A stretch of DNA of 24,556 bases from Propionibacteriaceae bacterium (GCA_031260385.1 JAIRKB010000112.1:1-24556), one strand, 5' to 3'. Positions 14,196 to 21,511 are shown, counted from the stretch's first letter. Numbers and translations are program-made. Notes: generated by a model from the letters alone, not told the origin.

Positions 14196-14923
14196 CCCAA
14201 CTGGAATCCAGACCCGACCTAATCAGCTTGCATGGGGTGACGAAGACCTACCCCGGTCATCCACCCTTGACGGTGCTGAAAGATGTCAGCCTGTCGATTG
14301 GCGCGAGCGCTGATGTGGCGGTGGTCGGTCCGTCCGGTTCCGGGAAAACCACCATGCTGTCAATCATGGGCACTCTCGATCAACCGACCTCAGGCCAAGT
14401 CCTGATCGACGGGGTCGATACTGCTACGATCTCGGAGGCGGCCCGCGCCCGGCTGCGGGCGGAGACGATCGGTTTCGTCTTCCAACAGTTCTTCCTCTTA
14501 CCGACCCTATCGGCCCTCGATAATGTCGCCCAAGGCATGCTCTACCAGGGTCTTCATCGGCCCGAGCGGCGTAAACGGGCGGCCGAGGCTCTCGAGCGCG
14601 TCGGCTTGGCGGCCCGGGCCAAGCACCGGCCCGGCGAGTTGTCAGGCGGTGAACAGCAGCGGGTGGCGATTGCCCGGGCGATCGCCGGTGGGCCGCGCTT
14701 GTTGTTTGCGGACGAACCGACGGGGGCTCTCGATCAGGCCAGTGGCCATATGGTCGTTGACTACCTGAAAGCGATTGTTGGGGATGGCACGACCGTGGTC
14801 GTCATAACCCACGATCCTAGTCTCGCCGCTCGTTTCAATCGCCAGATCTCCTTGCTCGACGGTGAGATTGTCGGCGATGAGGTCACGAGCGACGATGGCG
14901 ACGACTTTAGGGGTTGGCTATGA
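14192..14923 (+). CDS. ABC transporter ATPase, MacB/LolD family
   Basis: A 243-residue ABC ATPase with all motifs intact: Walker A GPSGSGKTT (46-54), Q-loop FVFQQFFLLPTLSALDNV typical of the LolD/MacB/FtsE group, signature LSGGEQQRVAIARA, Walker B LLFADEPTGALD, and H-loop VITHD. It powers a mechanotransmission-type transporter with the FtsX-like permease encoded immediately downstream. Its start overlaps the adaptor stop, and its stop overlaps the permease start by four bases, so translation of the three is coupled. Confidence 0.95.
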   Translation: MTQLESRPDLISLHGVTKTYPGHPPLTVLKDVSLSIGASADVAVVGPSGSGKTTMLSIMGTLDQPTSGQVLIDGVDTATISEAARARLRAETIGFVFQQFFLLPTLSALDNVAQGMLYQGLHRPERRKRAAEALERVGLAARAKHRPGELSGGEQQRVAIARAIAGGPRLLFADEPTGALDQASGHMVVDYLKAIVGDGTTVVVITHDPSLAARFNRQISLLDGEIVGDEVTSDDGDDFRGWL

Positions 14924-16212
14924 CCGATCATTCCAACGAGCAGTTGCTAGACGAAATAGAAGAGACCGATCAGCCCGAGACCCCCATACGTCGTTTCCTC
15001 GGATTTACCAAGCGTACCCCAAAACCGAAGACCCAGATTCGCCTCACCCTACTCGACACCCTCGCCACCGCCTCCCTAGGCCCACGCGGACGACCGATGC
15101 GGGCCGTACTCTCTGCGATTGGTATCTCCATTGGCATCGCCTCGGTGGTCACGGTTCTGGGCATACCAGCCTCCTTTCAAGCACAGTTGGAAGCCGACTT
15201 CGAGGCCTGGGGCGCTAACCTGGTCATTGTCAGCCCCGGCTACAACCGGCAAACCGGTGAAGAGACGCCCCTACCGACGACCGCCCCCGCGATGATTGAG
15301 CGGGTCTGGCCAGTCAAGGCAGCCTGGACCATCCGCTACCTTCCGGACGCAAATGTCTACCGGACGGACAAGGTCCCTGAAGCCGGGTCAGGCGGATTGA
15401 GCGCTGTCATCACCCAAGGTGATCCTTTCGGCACCCTCACCACCACGATGGCTGAGGGGCGCTGGTTTGACGAAGTCACCTCCGCCCTACCAACCGTCGT
15501 ACTCGGCGAAAATGCAGCGCGCTGGCTTAATGTCGGGGTTGGGGCTCGCGTATGGATCGCTCAACAGTGGTGGGCGGTCATCGGGGTGCTCGACAGCCTA
15601 CCTGGTTTCGTAGCCCAACTAAACTCGGCGGCTTTCCTGGCCCCCGGTTGGGCGATGGAGCAGTTCGACACCCCACCAATCAGCCAGATCTTGGTTAACG
15701 CTTGGCCCGGTCATCTCGGTGATGTTGAGTCGGTGATGAAGGTCACCGCCAATCCCGCTAATCCGGGTGGGGTCGACGTTCAGAAACCAACCCAATATAA
15801 CTATGTGGCGGAACAAATCTTCCAAGTCTTCGCCTTGCTCGCCCTTGGCCTCGGTGGTATCGCCCTGTTGGTTGGTGGGATCGGGATCGCCAACACCATG
15901 GTGGTCTCGGTGATGGAGCGGCGAGGCGAGATCGGGTTGCGGCGGGCGCTGGGGGCGCGAACCGGACAGGTCGCCTGGCAGTTCATGCTGGAAGCCATTT
16001 TCATTGGTCTCCTTGGTGGCGTGATCGGGATCGTCTTCGGGATTTATATCGTCTTCTGCTTCACGGCGGCCGTAAACATCCACTTCCGAGTGCCCATCTG
16101 GATCATGGCCGCTGGGCCAGCAATCTCCGCCTTGGTTGGCGTGATCGCCGGGCTCTACCCCTCACTGAAGGCGGCTCGCCAATCCCCGACCGTGACCCTA
16201 AGGGCGGTGTGA
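14920..16212 (+). CDS. ABC transporter permease, MacB/FtsX family
   Basis: A 430-residue permease. A cytoplasmic N-terminus of about 60 residues leads to transmembrane helix 1 (about 60-85). A large extracytoplasmic MacB core domain follows, then three C-terminal helices forming the FtsX domain. VVSVMERRGEIGLRRALGAR is the conserved cytoplasmic coupling segment after helix 2. The ATG at 14920 is chosen because it overlaps the ATPase stop (ATGA) and has AGGGG upstream; a TTG at 14914 is also in frame. Together with the adaptor and ATPase it forms a MacAB-like export or envelope-stress system. Confidence 0.93.
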   Translation: MTDHSNEQLLDEIEETDQPETPIRRFLGFTKRTPKPKTQIRLTLLDTLATASLGPRGRPMRAVLSAIGISIGIASVVTVLGIPASFQAQLEADFEAWGANLVIVSPGYNRQTGEETPLPTTAPAMIERVWPVKAAWTIRYLPDANVYRTDKVPEAGSGGLSAVITQGDPFGTLTTTMAEGRWFDEVTSALPTVVLGENAARWLNVGVGARVWIAQQWWAVIGVLDSLPGFVAQLNSAAFLAPGWAMEQFDTPPISQILVNAWPGHLGDVESVMKVTANPANPGGVDVQKPTQYNYVAEQIFQVFALLALGLGGIALLVGGIGIANTMVVSVMERRGEIGLRRALGARTGQVAWQFMLEAIFIGLLGGVIGIVFGIYIVFCFTAAVNIHFRVPIWIMAAGPAISALVGVIAGLYPSLKAARQSPTVTLRAV

Positions 16213-17117
16213 TTGTGACCGTTCCCGCCAAACGACGCCTTCTGATCATCCTGATCGGGCTGCTTGGCCTTGGTCTGACCGGATGTTCTGTTGATAGACA
16301 CGACCTACCCACCCTTGGCGGCAAACGTACGCAATCTAACTCCCCGCTTGAAGCAGCAGCGAAGCTTTACTTTAACTGTATGAGCGATGCTGGAATCAAG
16401 GTCACCCTTGAGAAGAACGGCCAAGGTGAGTTGTCGGTGGTCCAGTTTTCTATGAGCACCTACAGTTACATCTTGTACCGGACGCCGGATGGCTCCGGCG
16501 GCGCGATGATGAGCGGTGATGATCCGAAGTCAGACGATATCATGAACGATTTCTTCTCCTCTGATAGCACTGACCCAGCCCTAATCATTGACGGCGTTGA
16601 CTACTCTGACGCCTATACCCACTGTTTGAAAGAATCTGGCTACGACGAAAACCTAGCCTGGGGTAACGGCGGCTGGGGAATGGATCCCGAATACACAGCC
16701 CTCCAAGTCGAAGCGAACAACAAGTGGGCGGCCTGTGCGAGGGAGAATAACTGGCCGGCGATCAAGGACTCCTCTATGCCAGTCGGTGATAGCAAGGACG
16801 ATTGGCCAACTGTGTCGCTGCCGACGACCATCACCGAAGATCAACTGAGGACCCTCCTAAAGGCCTGCCCCAACTTCGACTCAGACGCCCAAGATATGCT
16901 CGAACAGTGGTGGCAGAACCCGACCGCAACCGGCTACCCCCCGGGCTGGACCCCCGACCCGAGCATCAGCATCGAGTGGCCCGACTCCCCCGGGAAAGAC
17001 CCCGAATCAACGATGAACCCCGGCGAACAAGCCGAGATGGACCGCATCAACCGACTGTACGAGATCCTCTACGAGGCCCAGCAGGCGTACTGGGACAACA
17101 AATGGGGCAACGACTGA
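16209..17117 (+). CDS. Lipoprotein of unknown function, last gene of the MacAB-like operon
   Basis: A 302-residue protein with a lipoprotein signal: basic residues, a hydrophobic stretch, and lipobox LTGC with Cys26. The mature part has several CMSDAG, HCLKESGY, ACARENNWPA and LLKACPNF segments, that is, regularly spaced cysteines next to small helices. Several Trp-rich and acidic stretches and a Pro-rich C-terminal third follow. It starts at a GTG that overlaps the permease stop by four bases (GTGA), so it belongs to the operon and may be an extracellular partner or sensor for the transporter. No named domain recognised. Confidence 0.8.
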   Translation: MIVTVPAKRRLLIILIGLLGLGLTGCSVDRHDLPTLGGKRTQSNSPLEAAAKLYFNCMSDAGIKVTLEKNGQGELSVVQFSMSTYSYILYRTPDGSGGAMMSGDDPKSDDIMNDFFSSDSTDPALIIDGVDYSDAYTHCLKESGYDENLAWGNGGWGMDPEYTALQVEANNKWAACARENNWPAIKDSSMPVGDSKDDWPTVSLPTTITEDQLRTLLKACPNFDSDAQDMLEQWWQNPTATGYPPGWTPDPSISIEWPDSPGKDPESTMNPGEQAEMDRINRLYEILYEAQQAYWDNKWGND

Positions 17118-17145
17118 GACGAGCGAACCGGACACCACTGAAACC

Positions 17146-17262
17146 GGAACGCGGGAACGGTGACGCCAGCCGAGAGCAGAACAAGTTTACTTGTTATGCC
17201 GAGGCTAAGGGTTCGTTGACGAGCGCAGCGAGGAGCACGGTTCCGGTGGTCCAGCTAGTCAG
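17146..17262 (+). repeat. Dispersed REP-like composite repeat, copy B
   Basis: It starts GGAACGCGGGAACGGTGACG and ends GGTCCAGCTAGTCAG. The internal module (17159-17238) matches copies A and C but is 80 bp, one base shorter, where AAGGAAACCGTT became AAGGGTTCGTT. It occupies the 279-bp space between the lipoprotein gene and the nucleotidyltransferase gene; I see no gene there. Confidence 0.85.
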
Positions 17263-17396
17263 ATGCTATTTATTGACGAACAAGGCCATGGTACGCCCCA
17301 AAAGGACTGTGACCGTTTCGTCGTCTCATGCGCACTCACGTCCGGCCTTGATTGAGAAGATAATCAATGCCGATCTGGTTTGGTTCCCAATGAGTG

Positions 17397-17984
17397 TCAA
17401 GCACCGGCTACCTCCGGCGGAATCAGTCGGACCAGAGGGCGCGACGCGACATTGATAAGAAAAGGGTTACCGTCCGGGCTCTCCCAGGCGCTAACAGTCG
17501 CTCGATGGATGTTCACATCAATCCTAAGCTTCTCCCGAGCCAAATCCTGAAGCTCGACCAGGGTGTCAACATCCAGACTGCCTACCACTAGGACATCAAT
17601 GTCACGAGGCGGAGGGCCAGTCTCCCCAAGGCGTCTGGCTGCCCACGACCCGTATATGAACGCTTCTTTGACTCCAGATAGACCATTTAGCAGATCACGC
17701 AATACAGGCACCGGACCGTATGTCATAGCGATCACCTCTGACATCGCCCTATACAACGGGTGGTCCGGGTTGACCCGTACGAGACGGTTGTTGCCCTCGC
17801 GCCGATCTGTCAGAACACCGGAGTCTACAAGACGCCCCAGTTCGCGGTGTGCCACCGCTGGCAAGACCTCAGCTCGACGGGCCACTTCAGCGAACGTCAA
17901 CTCCTGCTGAGGGTCAGCGAACACTTCAGCAAGAATCGCTCCCACTGCGTCAGAGCGTACGAACGGTGTTAGAACCGACGGCAT
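17397..17984 (-). CDS. Winged-helix plus nucleotidyltransferase-domain protein
   Basis: A 195-residue protein. Residues 10-75 form a winged helix (TFAEVARRAEVLPAVAHRELGRL, then GVLTDRREGNNRLVRV). Residues 105-160 are a minimal pol-beta nucleotidyltransferase: GSWAARR (112-118) and DIDVLVVG, with Asp128 and Asp130 as metal ligands. Proteins with this architecture are related to MNT antitoxins, but no HEPN partner gene is adjacent. It may be a self-contained regulator or an orphan. The ATG at 17984 is used. A GTG at 17993 with TATAGT eight bases upstream would make it leaderless, and no good ribosome binding site is visible for either start. Confidence 0.8.
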   Translation of the reverse strand: MPSVLTPFVRSDAVGAILAEVFADPQQELTFAEVARRAEVLPAVAHRELGRLVDSGVLTDRREGNNRLVRVNPDHPLYRAMSEVIAMTYGPVPVLRDLLNGLSGVKEAFIYGSWAARRLGETGPPPRDIDVLVVGSLDVDTLVELQDLAREKLRIDVNIHRATVSAWESPDGNPFLINVASRPLVRLIPPEVAGA

Positions 17985-18312
17985 GGTCTTCACAATACAT
18001 AACTATATCATCACGTTAAGTGAATGTACCGGAACTCGATGCATTCACCTAGTATGGATGCGCTGGGAGATGGCGGACTGGTGATTAGCAACCAGCTTTC
18101 AAACTCTTTCCGAATGTACCTTTCTAGCGAGCAGACGTCTCGACTCGAAGGTACGACCCGGGTATGGGGGCTTTACATCAAAGATACACGCTCAGAAAAA
18201 CGAGTCCCACCGGAAACGACGAGCGGCGTCGATGGCGATGATATTTTTGCCAACCGTACGTCCGAGAAGTCCTGGTTCAAGTCTGTGGTAACGGATGTGG
18301 TAAGGTGTTCCC
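17985..18312. other. 328-bp divergent intergenic region, no supported gene
   Basis: This lies between the nucleotidyltransferase gene and vapB. An open frame crosses it and runs into vapB in another phase, but it has no ribosome binding site or recognisable protein features. Just upstream of vapB there is a direct repeat GTGGTAA (18285-18291 and 18297-18303) at 12-bp spacing, about one helical turn. This could be an operator for the AbrB-type antitoxin. TAAGGT at 18301-18306 could be the vapB -10 box. Confidence 0.4.
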
Positions 18313-18549
18313 ATGACAATTACCATGGATCGGGCTGGCAGGGTGATGCTGCCGAAGGCTGTTCGCGAGCGGCATGGGCTCACTGAAGGCGCGAAACTGG
18401 ACATCATTGAAGAAGGCGCGTTGATCATCATTACCCCTCAACCGGCCCAGATCGAGATAGTTGAGGAAGACGGTCGCTTGGTTGCCGTTGGGGGTGCCCC
18501 AGTCACAGACCAGATGGTGCGAGAGATTCTCGAAAGTATTCGGCGATGA
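18313..18549 (+). CDS. vapB: VapB-type antitoxin, AbrB/MazE DNA-binding domain
   Basis: A 78-residue protein. Residues 1-45 are a SpoVT/AbrB swapped-hairpin domain (MDRAGRVMLPKAVRERHGL, then GAKLDIIEEGALIII). The acidic C-terminal tail would bind and inhibit the toxin encoded next. It starts at ATG 18313 with AAGG eight bases upstream, and its stop overlaps the toxin start by four bases (ATGA). This is the standard VapBC layout, and autoregulation through the upstream direct repeats is likely. Confidence 0.92.
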   Translation: MTITMDRAGRVMLPKAVRERHGLTEGAKLDIIEEGALIIITPQPAQIEIVEEDGRLVAVGGAPVTDQMVREILESIRR

Positions 18550-18944
18550 CTATCACCTTGATGGACACCTCCGTTGCGGTTCCCCTCCTACTGTCGAGCC
18601 ATCCCGACCATGCCCTAGTGGCCTCCTGGGCGAAAGGAAAGGATCTGGCTTTCGCTGGACATGCCACCTTCGAAACTTACGCTGTCCTGACTCGTCTGCC
18701 GGTTGACTCCCGGCTCACCCCCACCCAAGCCCAGCAACTGATCGCCCAGTTCGCCGATAGTGAGCATCCCCTCACAACCTCCCACCAAGAAGCTGTACGA
18801 CTAATGGCGACCCTCAACATCACTGGAGGACAGGTCTACGACGGCCTAGTTGCCTTGTCGGCCATAAACCAGAAGCTTGCCACCCGCGATCAGCGCGCCC
18901 ACGACCTATACCGCAAACTCGGTGTCGAAGTAGAAATCGTCTGA
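18546..18944 (+). CDS. vapC: VapC-type toxin, PIN-domain ribonuclease
   Basis: A 132-residue PIN-domain protein. The four acidic active-site residues are in place: Asp7 (MDTS), Glu43 (FETY), Asp99 (VYDGLVA) and Asp115 (ATRDQRA). Length is normal, and the frame is complete and coupled to vapB. VapC toxins cleave tRNA or rRNA; the target here cannot be read from sequence. Confidence 0.93.
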   Translation: MTITLMDTSVAVPLLLSSHPDHALVASWAKGKDLAFAGHATFETYAVLTRLPVDSRLTPTQAQQLIAQFADSEHPLTTSHQEAVRLMATLNITGGQVYDGLVALSAINQKLATRDQRAHDLYRKLGVEVEIV

Positions 18945-19021
18945 GGAGCCGAGGACTGGCTGGTTACCCTCCCAGATGGCAGACTTGTGACTACGGAAAG
19001 ATACTTGGGCAGGGGGGAACC

Positions 19022-19630
19022 GTGGGAAAGAAGACTTTGAGTGGGGTGGGGATTGGTTTGATCATCTCCGGCCTACTAGCTATTGGCTTGGCTGGGGGCG
19101 GGGTTGTTCTGTGGGGGGAGGCGGCGCAGGCGCGCGGACAACAGTGGTACGACTCCCGTACTGAGGTCGAACCCACCCTTGACTTGGCCTGGTCTCCGGG
19201 CGCGGTGGGCTGGCAAACCGTAACGATGGCACCGGGGACGACCTGGGCGGTCTGGACTGAGTCTGGCGCTGGCGGCCGGTGTTCCTTGGTTAGGGCCGAT
19301 GGTTCCCCCGGGCATTGGCTCTCGGACTTCGCCGGACGGGACAATCGTCCAGAGCGTCCTTCAGCAATACGCTTCAACGGCGTTGTCTACGCGTCAATGC
19401 AATTTAGCGCCGACGACAATCAGGTTAGCGCCGACGATGACCCGATCGTCGTCCACGTCGCTTGCATAACGAGTTCGACCTTCTCCGTCGCCCCCATGCC
19501 GGGCCCAGTCGTCAACTACCTCCCCAACCGGTGGGCAGCGACAACGCTTGTCATCGCCTTTGCCGTCGACATCGTCGCCCTACTGGCACTGTCCGTCATC
19601 CTTCTCACCCGACGATGGTCCCACCGCTGA
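19022..19630 (+). CDS. Membrane protein of unknown function, two transmembrane helices
   Basis: A 202-residue protein. Transmembrane helix 1 spans about residues 7-32, an extracytoplasmic domain of about 140 residues follows, and a second helix (about 172-194) precedes a short basic cytoplasmic tail. The outer domain is beta-rich, with two cysteines (CSLV and ACIT). The sequence Ser-Ala-Asp-Asp-(Asn/Asp) occurs twice, twelve residues apart. The start is a GTG at 19022 with a GGGGGG ribosome binding site. The stop is only seven bases before repeat copy C. I do not recognise a family. Confidence 0.7.
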   Translation: MGKKTLSGVGIGLIISGLLAIGLAGGGVVLWGEAAQARGQQWYDSRTEVEPTLDLAWSPGAVGWQTVTMAPGTTWAVWTESGAGGRCSLVRADGSPGHWLSDFAGRDNRPERPSAIRFNGVVYASMQFSADDNQVSADDDPIVVHVACITSSTFSVAPMPGPVVNYLPNRWAATTLVIAFAVDIVALLALSVILLTRRWSHR

Positions 19631-19637
19631 CGGTTCC

Positions 19638-19755
19638 GGAACACGGGGACGGTGACGCCAGCCGAGAGCAGAACAAGTTTACTTGTTATGCCGAGGCTAA
19701 GGAAACCGTTGACGAGCGCAGCGAGGAGCACGGTTCCGGTGTTCCAGCTAGTCAT
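19638..19755 (+). repeat. Dispersed REP-like composite repeat, copy C (extended form)
   Basis: The order is GGAACACGGGGAC, then an 81-bp module (19651-19731) starting GGTGACGCC and ending GAGCAC, then GGTTCCGGTGTTCC and AGCTAGTCA. The outer parts are the two halves of the compact palindrome seen at 19767-19803; the module sits between them. The module contains ACAAGT-TT-ACTTGT and stays open when read in reverse (LLAALVNGFLSLG...). Confidence 0.88.
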
Positions 19756-19766
19756 ACTGGTTTGCC

Positions 19767-19803
19767 GGAACGCGGGGACGGTTCCGGTGTTCCAGCTAGT
19801 CAG
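19767..19803 (+). repeat. Compact REP-like palindrome beside the RAYT gene
   Basis: GGAACGCGGGGAC joins directly to GGTTCCGGTGTTCC, then AGCTAGTCAG. It is the same as the ends of copy C without the 81-bp module. It lies 24 bases from the 3' end of the transposase gene. Confidence 0.85.
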
Positions 19804-19826
19804 ATCCTATTTGTTGGCGGGCACGA

Positions 19827-20594
19827 TCATTGTACGCTCCATCGAATGATCTGGGTACTGCTAATACCTGTTACCCGAGATATCTGGCGAACAGGTAGCT
19901 GATGAGCTCGCATCGCCTGTACCACCGCCTGCTGCCCAGCCCGATCGAGACGCTGGAAATCGGAGCTAGACCCAACACCAGACAGGGAGGCAACGAGCAG
20001 CCAGGCCTCATCATCAGTCACTCGACACCCCGCCTCTCTGACCTCAGAAACACCTAGTGATTCAGCGATCGCCGTACTGTAACCAGCCTCTGCCCGAAAG
20101 AGCGTTGGCAAGGGAAGGATCGCCTCCAGACGCGCTAGATCCACCAAAGACGATTCCCTCCCAAGCGTTGGCCGACTGGACCAGCGGTACTGACTTGCCT
20201 CCTTGCACAACCCTGCCGAAACCGGATTGTGGTGAACATACAGCAACACCGTTTGGAAGTAGGCGTCGTCTTCCACCGCTTCACTGATAAACCTGCCCTG
20301 GAAGAGTGGCCCAACCCGGTCATACTTCCGGTTGTACAACCCTGCATACCGTACGCCCATACGCTTCATCGTCATCGAAATCGGTTCTTTTCCCTCTTCA
20401 AGCACTAAATGGACATGATTCGACATCAGACAGTAGGCGAACATGGACGCCGAACTGGCTTGCAGGGCTTTCCTGAGACATTCCAAGAAGCAATCGTAGT
20501 CCGAGTTGTCTTCGAACAGCCGTTGCCGGTTTATCCCTCGAAAGATGGTGTGATAGATCCTTGTGTTGCTGCGCTGTCGCGGTTGTCGTGGCAT
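19827..20594 (-). CDS. REP-associated tyrosine transposase (RAYT, Y1/TnpA-REP family)
   Basis: A 255-residue single-strand DNA transposase-like nuclease. The HUH metal motif is SNHVHLVL (His60, His62). Downstream are RYAGLYNRKYDRVGPLFQGRF, characteristic of RAYTs, and YVHHNPVSAGL, whose Tyr119 is the likely catalytic tyrosine. A C-terminal extension of about 100 residues ends in a helix-turn-helix-like segment (LPVRQISRVTGISSTQIIRW). RAYTs process REP palindromes, and REP-like palindromes lie on both sides here (19638-19803 and 20679-20763). The start ATG at 20594 has GGGAGG upstream. The frame is intact, so the enzyme may be active. Confidence 0.9.
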   Translation of the reverse strand: MPRQPRQRSNTRIYHTIFRGINRQRLFEDNSDYDCFLECLRKALQASSASMFAYCLMSNHVHLVLEEGKEPISMTMKRMGVRYAGLYNRKYDRVGPLFQGRFISEAVEDDAYFQTVLLYVHHNPVSAGLCKEASQYRWSSRPTLGRESSLVDLARLEAILPLPTLFRAEAGYSTAIAESLGVSEVREAGCRVTDDEAWLLVASLSGVGSSSDFQRLDRAGQQAVVQAMRAHQLPVRQISRVTGISSTQIIRWSVQ

Positions 20595-20643
20595 TGTGAC
20601 CTCCCGTGAGCAAATCTACAGACAAATCCCCACCTTAGGAGAG

Positions 20644-20652
20644 TTATCCACA
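20644..20652 (+). promoter_or_regulatory. Perfect DnaA-box match upstream of the RAYT gene
   Basis: TTATCCACA matches the DnaA-box consensus, about 50 bases upstream of the transposase start. Only one copy is seen, so it is not an origin. It may couple RAYT expression to replication, or be a chance match. Confidence 0.4.
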
Positions 20653-20678
20653 GGGCAATTTCGTGGCGATCACCACAC

Positions 20679-20763
20679 CAGGACACACGCCACCAAGCAA
20701 GCACACCATCACTTGGAATGCCGTCTGACTACGCGGAACATCGGAACCGTCCCCATGTTCCGC
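20679..20763 (+). repeat. 84-bp dispersed repeat with REP palindrome (copy D)
   Basis: The head (CACACGCCACCAAGCAAGCA) plus CCGTCTGACTACGCGGAAC is shared with 23999-24082, with about ten differences in 84 bases by eye. The 3' part is a clean palindrome, GCGGAACAT (20733-20741) and ATGTTCCGC (20755-20763). Another ATGTTCCGC follows at once. Confidence 0.85.
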
Positions 20764-20843
20764 CCATGTTCCGCACATGTTGAAAACGTCTGAGGGGCCA
20801 CAACTGTGTCGTCAGCTCCACAGTGGTTCGGAAGGATTGGGAG

Positions 20844-20862
20844 TATGGCATAATATGCCATA
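20844..20862 (+). promoter_or_regulatory. Perfect palindromic operator at the parDE promoter
   Basis: TATGGCATA-A-TATGCCATA is a perfect 9-1-9 inverted repeat that abuts the ribosome binding site GGAGGTGA (20863-20870) of parD. It contains CATAAT, a likely -10 box. Binding of the ParD or ParDE complex here would block transcription, the usual autoregulation of this family. Confidence 0.8.
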
Positions 20863-20873
20863 GGAGGTGACAG

Positions 20874-21149
20874 ATGCCTACACGTAATGTGGTAATTACC
20901 GAACATCAGCAGGCGTTCATTGAATCACTGGTTCAGTCTGGTCGGTTTCAGAACGCCAGTGAGGTGTTACGCGACGGCCTGAGGCTTGTCGAGACCCGTG
21001 AGGCGCGTGATGCCGCAAAACTCGAGACCTTGCGTCTGGCTGCCCAGGTCGGCTGGGCTGATATCGCCGCTGGACGATACATAGATGTTGAAGACATTGA
21101 TCTTGAGGAATACGTTGCCAGCCGAGGCGCAGTGTTGGTAGCAGCCTGA
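20874..21149 (+). CDS. parD: ParD-type antitoxin, ribbon-helix-helix
   Basis: A 91-residue protein of the ParD/CopG family. The N-terminal ribbon-helix-helix segment is NVVITEHQQAFIESLVQSGRFQNASEVLRDGLRL-like: an initial beta-strand and two helices with the conserved GRFQNASEVLR turn. An acidic C-terminal region (about 60-85) would wrap the toxin. A near-ideal ribosome binding site and a palindromic operator precede it. The stop overlaps the toxin start by one base (TGATG). Confidence 0.93.
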   Translation: MPTRNVVITEHQQAFIESLVQSGRFQNASEVLRDGLRLVETREARDAAKLETLRLAAQVGWADIAAGRYIDVEDIDLEEYVASRGAVLVAA

Positions 21150-21511
21150 TGGCGCGGTACCGGCTATCGCATGCCGCCGTAGCGGACATTGACGCCATTC
21201 TTGAATGGTCTGGTGCCCACTTCGGCGAGTCGGCGCGACGCCGCTATGCGGCCCTAATTGCCGCGGGTTTGCGAGATATCGCGAGAGTTCGCGATGGTCT
21301 TGGTGCGAAACCAAGACCGGAACTCGGAGAGCTAGTCTACTCGTGGCACCTCCGCTTGAGCCGGGAGAAAGTGCTAGGTGATCTAGTTCATGCTCCCCGG
21401 CATTTTGTTGTTTACCGCGTCGAAACAAGCGGAGTCATCATCGGACGGATACTTCATGACTCCATGGACCTCGAACGTCACATTGACTCCGAGTCGGCTT
21501 GGCAGTCCTAA
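21149..21511 (+). CDS. parE: ParE-type toxin, RelE/ParE superfamily
   Basis: A 120-residue RelE/ParE-fold protein. Family features are the N-terminal strand RYRLSHAAVADIDAI, the helix pair with ARRRYAALIAAGLRDIA, the strand SWHLRLSR, and the C-terminal FVVYRV-GVIIGRILHDSMDLERHI, which closely follows the ParE consensus. ParE toxins generally poison DNA gyrase. The frame is complete and coupled to parD. Confidence 0.93.
   Translation: MARYRLSHAAVADIDAILEWSGAHFGESARRRYAALIAAGLRDIARVRDGLGAKPRPELGELVYSWHLRLSREKVLGDLVHAPRHFVVYRVETSGVIIGRILHDSMDLERHIDSESAWQS

Noticed and set aside
16802..17455. 217-codon plus-strand frame across the lipoprotein 3' end and repeat copy B
   Set aside because: It overlaps the lipoprotein in another phase and continues through a non-coding repeat. 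The repeat is simply open in several frames.
18024..18386. 120-codon frame upstream of and overlapping vapB
   Set aside because: It has no ribosome binding site, overlaps vapB in another phase, and shows no protein-like features.
19462..19902. 146-codon frame across repeat copy C
   Set aside because: It begins inside the preceding membrane gene and is mostly repeat sequence. The open frame reflects the repeat module, not a gene.
19638..20763. Repeats around the RAYT gene as a CRISPR array
   Set aside because: There are too few units, with unequal spacing and large shared internal modules instead of unique spacers, and no cas genes.
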